8,010 bases of DNA, taken from Vulcanimicrobiota bacterium (GTDB taxonomy: Bacteria > Vulcanimicrobiota > Vulcanimicrobiia > Vulcanimicrobiales > Vulcanimicrobiaceae). Below are positions 6,620 to 8,010 of the stretch, piece by piece (positions within the stretch are counted from its first letter, which is position 1; the number at the start of each line of letters is the position of its first letter). A model generated the notes under the pieces. That model was not told the origin of the DNA. It saw only the letters and a program-made list of their open reading frames with translations, and searched no databases. The position numbers and the translations under genes were made by a program. The DNA is taken from contig JACRUB010000012.1 of assembly GCA_014305015.1 (NCBI GenBank), forward strand, positions 1 through 8,010. The letters run 5' to 3'.

Positions 6620-7528
6620 CTAGAGAAAGCGGGCGGCGACGATGGCGATGTCGTCCACGACACGACCCAGGCCGAATGCCTGCGCCTCGTCGATCACCAC
6701 CTCGATGAGTTCTTTCAAATCGCGCTTGGAGTTCGTCTTGACTACTTCGATGAAGCGGTCCATTCCGAACATCTCGCCTTCCGGGTTGCGCGCTTCGGTC
6801 ACACCATCGGTCGTTGCGACGAACAGCGTGCCTGCGCTCACAACGATCACGTCTTGCGTGAAGAGGTGATGCTGGTCGTCGAAGACGCCAATCAACGGGG
6901 CGGTCGGAGCGAGCACTTCCACTTTGCCGTCCGGTTGGATGACGATGACCGGTTCATGACCCGCGTTCGCGAACGTGAGGACTTTGCGTTTCGGATCTAC
7001 GAGACCGAAAAAAACCGTCGCGAACGACTCGTTCTGTTCGAAGTTGTTGTTCTCCAGATACAACCGATCCAGCGAACGCAGCGCGCGCTCCGGTGCAAGC
7101 CCATGGCTGGAGAGCGTACGTAGTCCGTACTTGATGATGGCCGCGTGTACAGCGGCACGAGCACCTTTTCCGGAGATGTCTGCGATCGAAAAGGCGACCG
7201 AGTTGTTGTCGAAATGGTAGACGTCCACAATGTCGCCGCCGATAAATTCTTCTGCGAGTCGATATGCGACCGCGTAAGAGATGCCGGGAATCCGCGCGTC
7301 CGTCGCTGCGAAGAGATGCTCGATCAGGACTTCTGCGGCGTTTTCGCGCGTTGGATGCGCGTCGGTGCTGATTTCGACAGACGCCGCGCCTTCAGACTTT
7401 CCGGAATGGCCCGCCCTGCGCGGGGAGGTCTCCATGCCCGTTCCGATACTGCTTTGCTCTTGCAAATGACAACCTTTCGGTGGATGCGGGGTTGATCGTC
7501 CAACGAATCCTGAGTTTTCTTTCGACAT
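6620..7528 (-). CDS. PP2C/SpoIIE-family serine/threonine phosphatase (RsbU-like)
   Basis: A 302-residue metal-dependent phosphatase that in related systems removes the phosphate from a STAS anti-anti-sigma factor, reversing an RsbW-type kinase. Family motifs appear in order (numbering from the ATG at 7528): FIGGDIVDVY (95-104; Asp99, Asp102), IADISGKGARAA (115-126, Asp117), NAGHEP (188-193), TTDGVTEA (239-246, Asp241) and VVDDIAIVAARF (290-301; Asp292, Asp293). All expected metal-binding acids seem present. Residues 1-65 are low-complexity (Ser, Gly, Pro, Glu) and hold no PAS, GAF or receiver domain, so the input signal is not visible; residues about 66-85 could be a helix. An ATG at 7435 would remove most of this tail and has a possible GGAAC ribosome site; a TTG at 7561 is unlikely. 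I prefer 7528 because a candidate promoter lies just upstream. The HATPase gene follows it. Confidence 0.92.
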   Translation of the reverse strand: MSKENSGFVGRSTPHPPKGCHLQEQSSIGTGMETSPRRAGHSGKSEGAASVEISTDAHPTRENAAEVLIEHLFAATDARIPGISYAVAYRLAEEFIGGDIVDVYHFDNNSVAFSIADISGKGARAAVHAAIIKYGLRTLSSHGLAPERALRSLDRLYLENNNFEQNESFATVFFGLVDPKRKVLTFANAGHEPVIVIQPDGKVEVLAPTAPLIGVFDDQHHLFTQDVIVVSAGTLFVATTDGVTEARNPEGEMFGMDRFIEVVKTNSKRDLKELIEVVIDEAQAFGLGRVVDDIAIVAARFL

Positions 7529-7545
7529 GCCACCCAACGCAACCC

Positions 7546-7578
7546 TGAACCATATGTTCAATCAGCGGCCCGTGGCAA
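7546..7578 (-). promoter_or_regulatory. Candidate promoter of the phosphatase gene with an overlapping inverted repeat
   Basis: On the minus strand TTGCCA (7573-7578; five of six bases of a -35) is followed after 16 bases by CATATG (7551-7556), a weak -10. Start of transcription would be near 7544, leaving about 16 bases before the ATG at 7528. A perfect 5-5-5 inverted repeat, TGAAC-N5-GTTCA (7546-7560), covers the -10 and could be an operator. By-eye assignment. Confidence 0.3.
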
Positions 7579-7863
7579 CTCTGCGGCAAACATACGCCCC
7601 TTGTTTCGTTCGGGCCGCTGGGCCGTATGCTTCGATGAACTCGACTGCATCCTCGGCTATCGACGCTTCAAGTAGATCGTGTGATCTCCGGGACAGGCGA
7701 CCGCGATTCTTGCGACCAGTATTGGATATCCAGCCCGTGCAAGTGATACCGCGCTGAGCAGTGTTCTACAGGGTCGATACGCAGCAATGAAAGCCGCCAT
7801 GGTGCTGCGTTGCTCACGCCCAATTTTGTAAGTGTCAATGTGTCCGGGCAGCAAACGCAACAT
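7562..7863 (-). pseudogene. Possible gene remnant: two protein-like minus frames offset by a frameshift
   Basis: The upstream part, from an ATG at 7863 to a TAG at 7657, encodes 68 residues beginning MLRLLPGHIDTYKIGREQ. The same frame stays open further upstream, through the terminator and into the tRNA. The downstream part, open over 7562-7765 in another frame, lacks any ATG, GTG or TTG but ends in a strongly protein-like run with HDLLEASIAEDAVEFIEAYG and TKQGAYVCRR. A single indel in the overlap (7657-7765) would join them into one product. I recognise no family. The alternative is that both are chance open frames in non-coding DNA between the tRNA and the phosphatase. Confidence 0.2.
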
Positions 7864-7892
7864 CGAGTTGACGACGATTTCTACAACGCGCT

Positions 7893-7927
7893 CGGGAAAG
7901 CAGAAGCCCCGGCTTTCGCCGAGGCTT
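7893..7927 (-). terminator. Intrinsic terminator-like hairpin downstream of tRNA-Val
   Basis: The minus strand forms AAGCCTCGGC, the tetraloop GAAA, then GCCGGGGCTT: ten paired positions including one G-U wobble, closed by a GNRA loop (7904-7927). It is followed by CTGCTTTCCC, a short, imperfect U-tract. It starts about 37 bases after the tRNA CCA end, a normal place for tRNA transcript termination. Confidence 0.65.
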
Positions 7928-7963
7928 TCGCCCTTCAGGAGGTAGCAATCCGTCCCGAATAAT

Positions 7964-8010
7964 TGGTGGGCGATGATGGTCTCGAACCAACGACCCCTTG
8001 CGTGTCATGC
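7964..8010 (-). tRNA. tRNA-Val(GAC), 3' portion, cut by the right edge
   Basis: The minus strand of the last 47 bases reads as the 3' part of a tRNA: anticodon loop ATGACAC with U33 and anticodon GAC, the 3' anticodon stem GCAAG, variable loop GGGTC, T-stem GTTGG, T-loop TTCGAGA, T-stem CCATC, acceptor strand ATCGCCC, discriminator A and encoded CCA ending at 7964. GAC reads GUC (and GUU) valine codons. The D-arm and 5' acceptor strand lie outside the window. The T-stem has one U-U opposition at its second pair (positions 50/64); the rest of the arm pairs well. Confidence 0.9.

Noticed and set aside
6568..6663. GTG start adding 32 residues to the HATPase, overlapping the phosphatase gene
   Set aside because: The extra residues are Ser/Pro-rich and antisense-like, family members start near the 6567 position, and there is no ribosome site at the GTG.
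7529..7561. TTG start extending the phosphatase to 313 residues
   Set aside because: A TTG is less likely than the ATG at 7528, and the extension would run through the candidate -10 and palindrome.

Overview
The window looks like a chromosomal segment of a GC-rich bacterium. The lipoprotein's Thr/Pro/Ser-Pro repeat tract, the compact mixed-strand layout and the SpoIIE/RsbW-type switch proteins recall uncultivated soil lineages such as Candidatus Eremiobacterota (WPS-2). That placement is an inference from style only; no marker in the window fixes the phylum. I see no transposase, phage gene, CRISPR array or toxin-antitoxin pair.

Layout. (a) Positions 1-2972, minus strand: a tight three-gene run, transcribed from right to left, of threonyl-tRNA synthetase (thrS, lacking the N-terminal TGS domain), a Pro/Ser/Thr-rich lipoprotein that overlaps the thrS stop in an ATGA junction, and a major-facilitator transporter starting 3 bases after the lipoprotein stop and cut by the left edge. 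(b) Positions 3053-5122, plus strand: an aldo/keto reductase of the PdxI/YdbC type, then 12 bases later a secreted protein of unknown function with a BamE/SmpA-like C-terminal stretch. (c) Positions 5123-5484: a gap with conflicting weak coding signals on both strands. (d) Positions 5485-6048, plus strand: a small multi-pass membrane protein of unknown function. (e) Positions 6133-7528, minus strand: a PP2C/SpoIIE-type phosphatase followed by an RsbW-type HATPase, together a partner-switching signalling module without its STAS antagonist or sigma factor in view. (f) Positions 7562-7963: two protein-like open stretches in different minus frames and a hairpin terminator. (g) The right edge holds the 3' two-thirds of a minus-strand tRNA-Val(GAC).

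Functionally the segment combines housekeeping translation (ThrRS, tRNA-Val), a cofactor-type reductase, envelope proteins of unknown role and a stress-signalling pair. The items most worth following are the TGS-less ThrRS translationally coupled to a lipoprotein, the secreted BamE-tailed protein, the orphan phosphatase/kinase pair with a 5-5-5 inverted repeat over its putative promoter, and the two ambiguous gaps.
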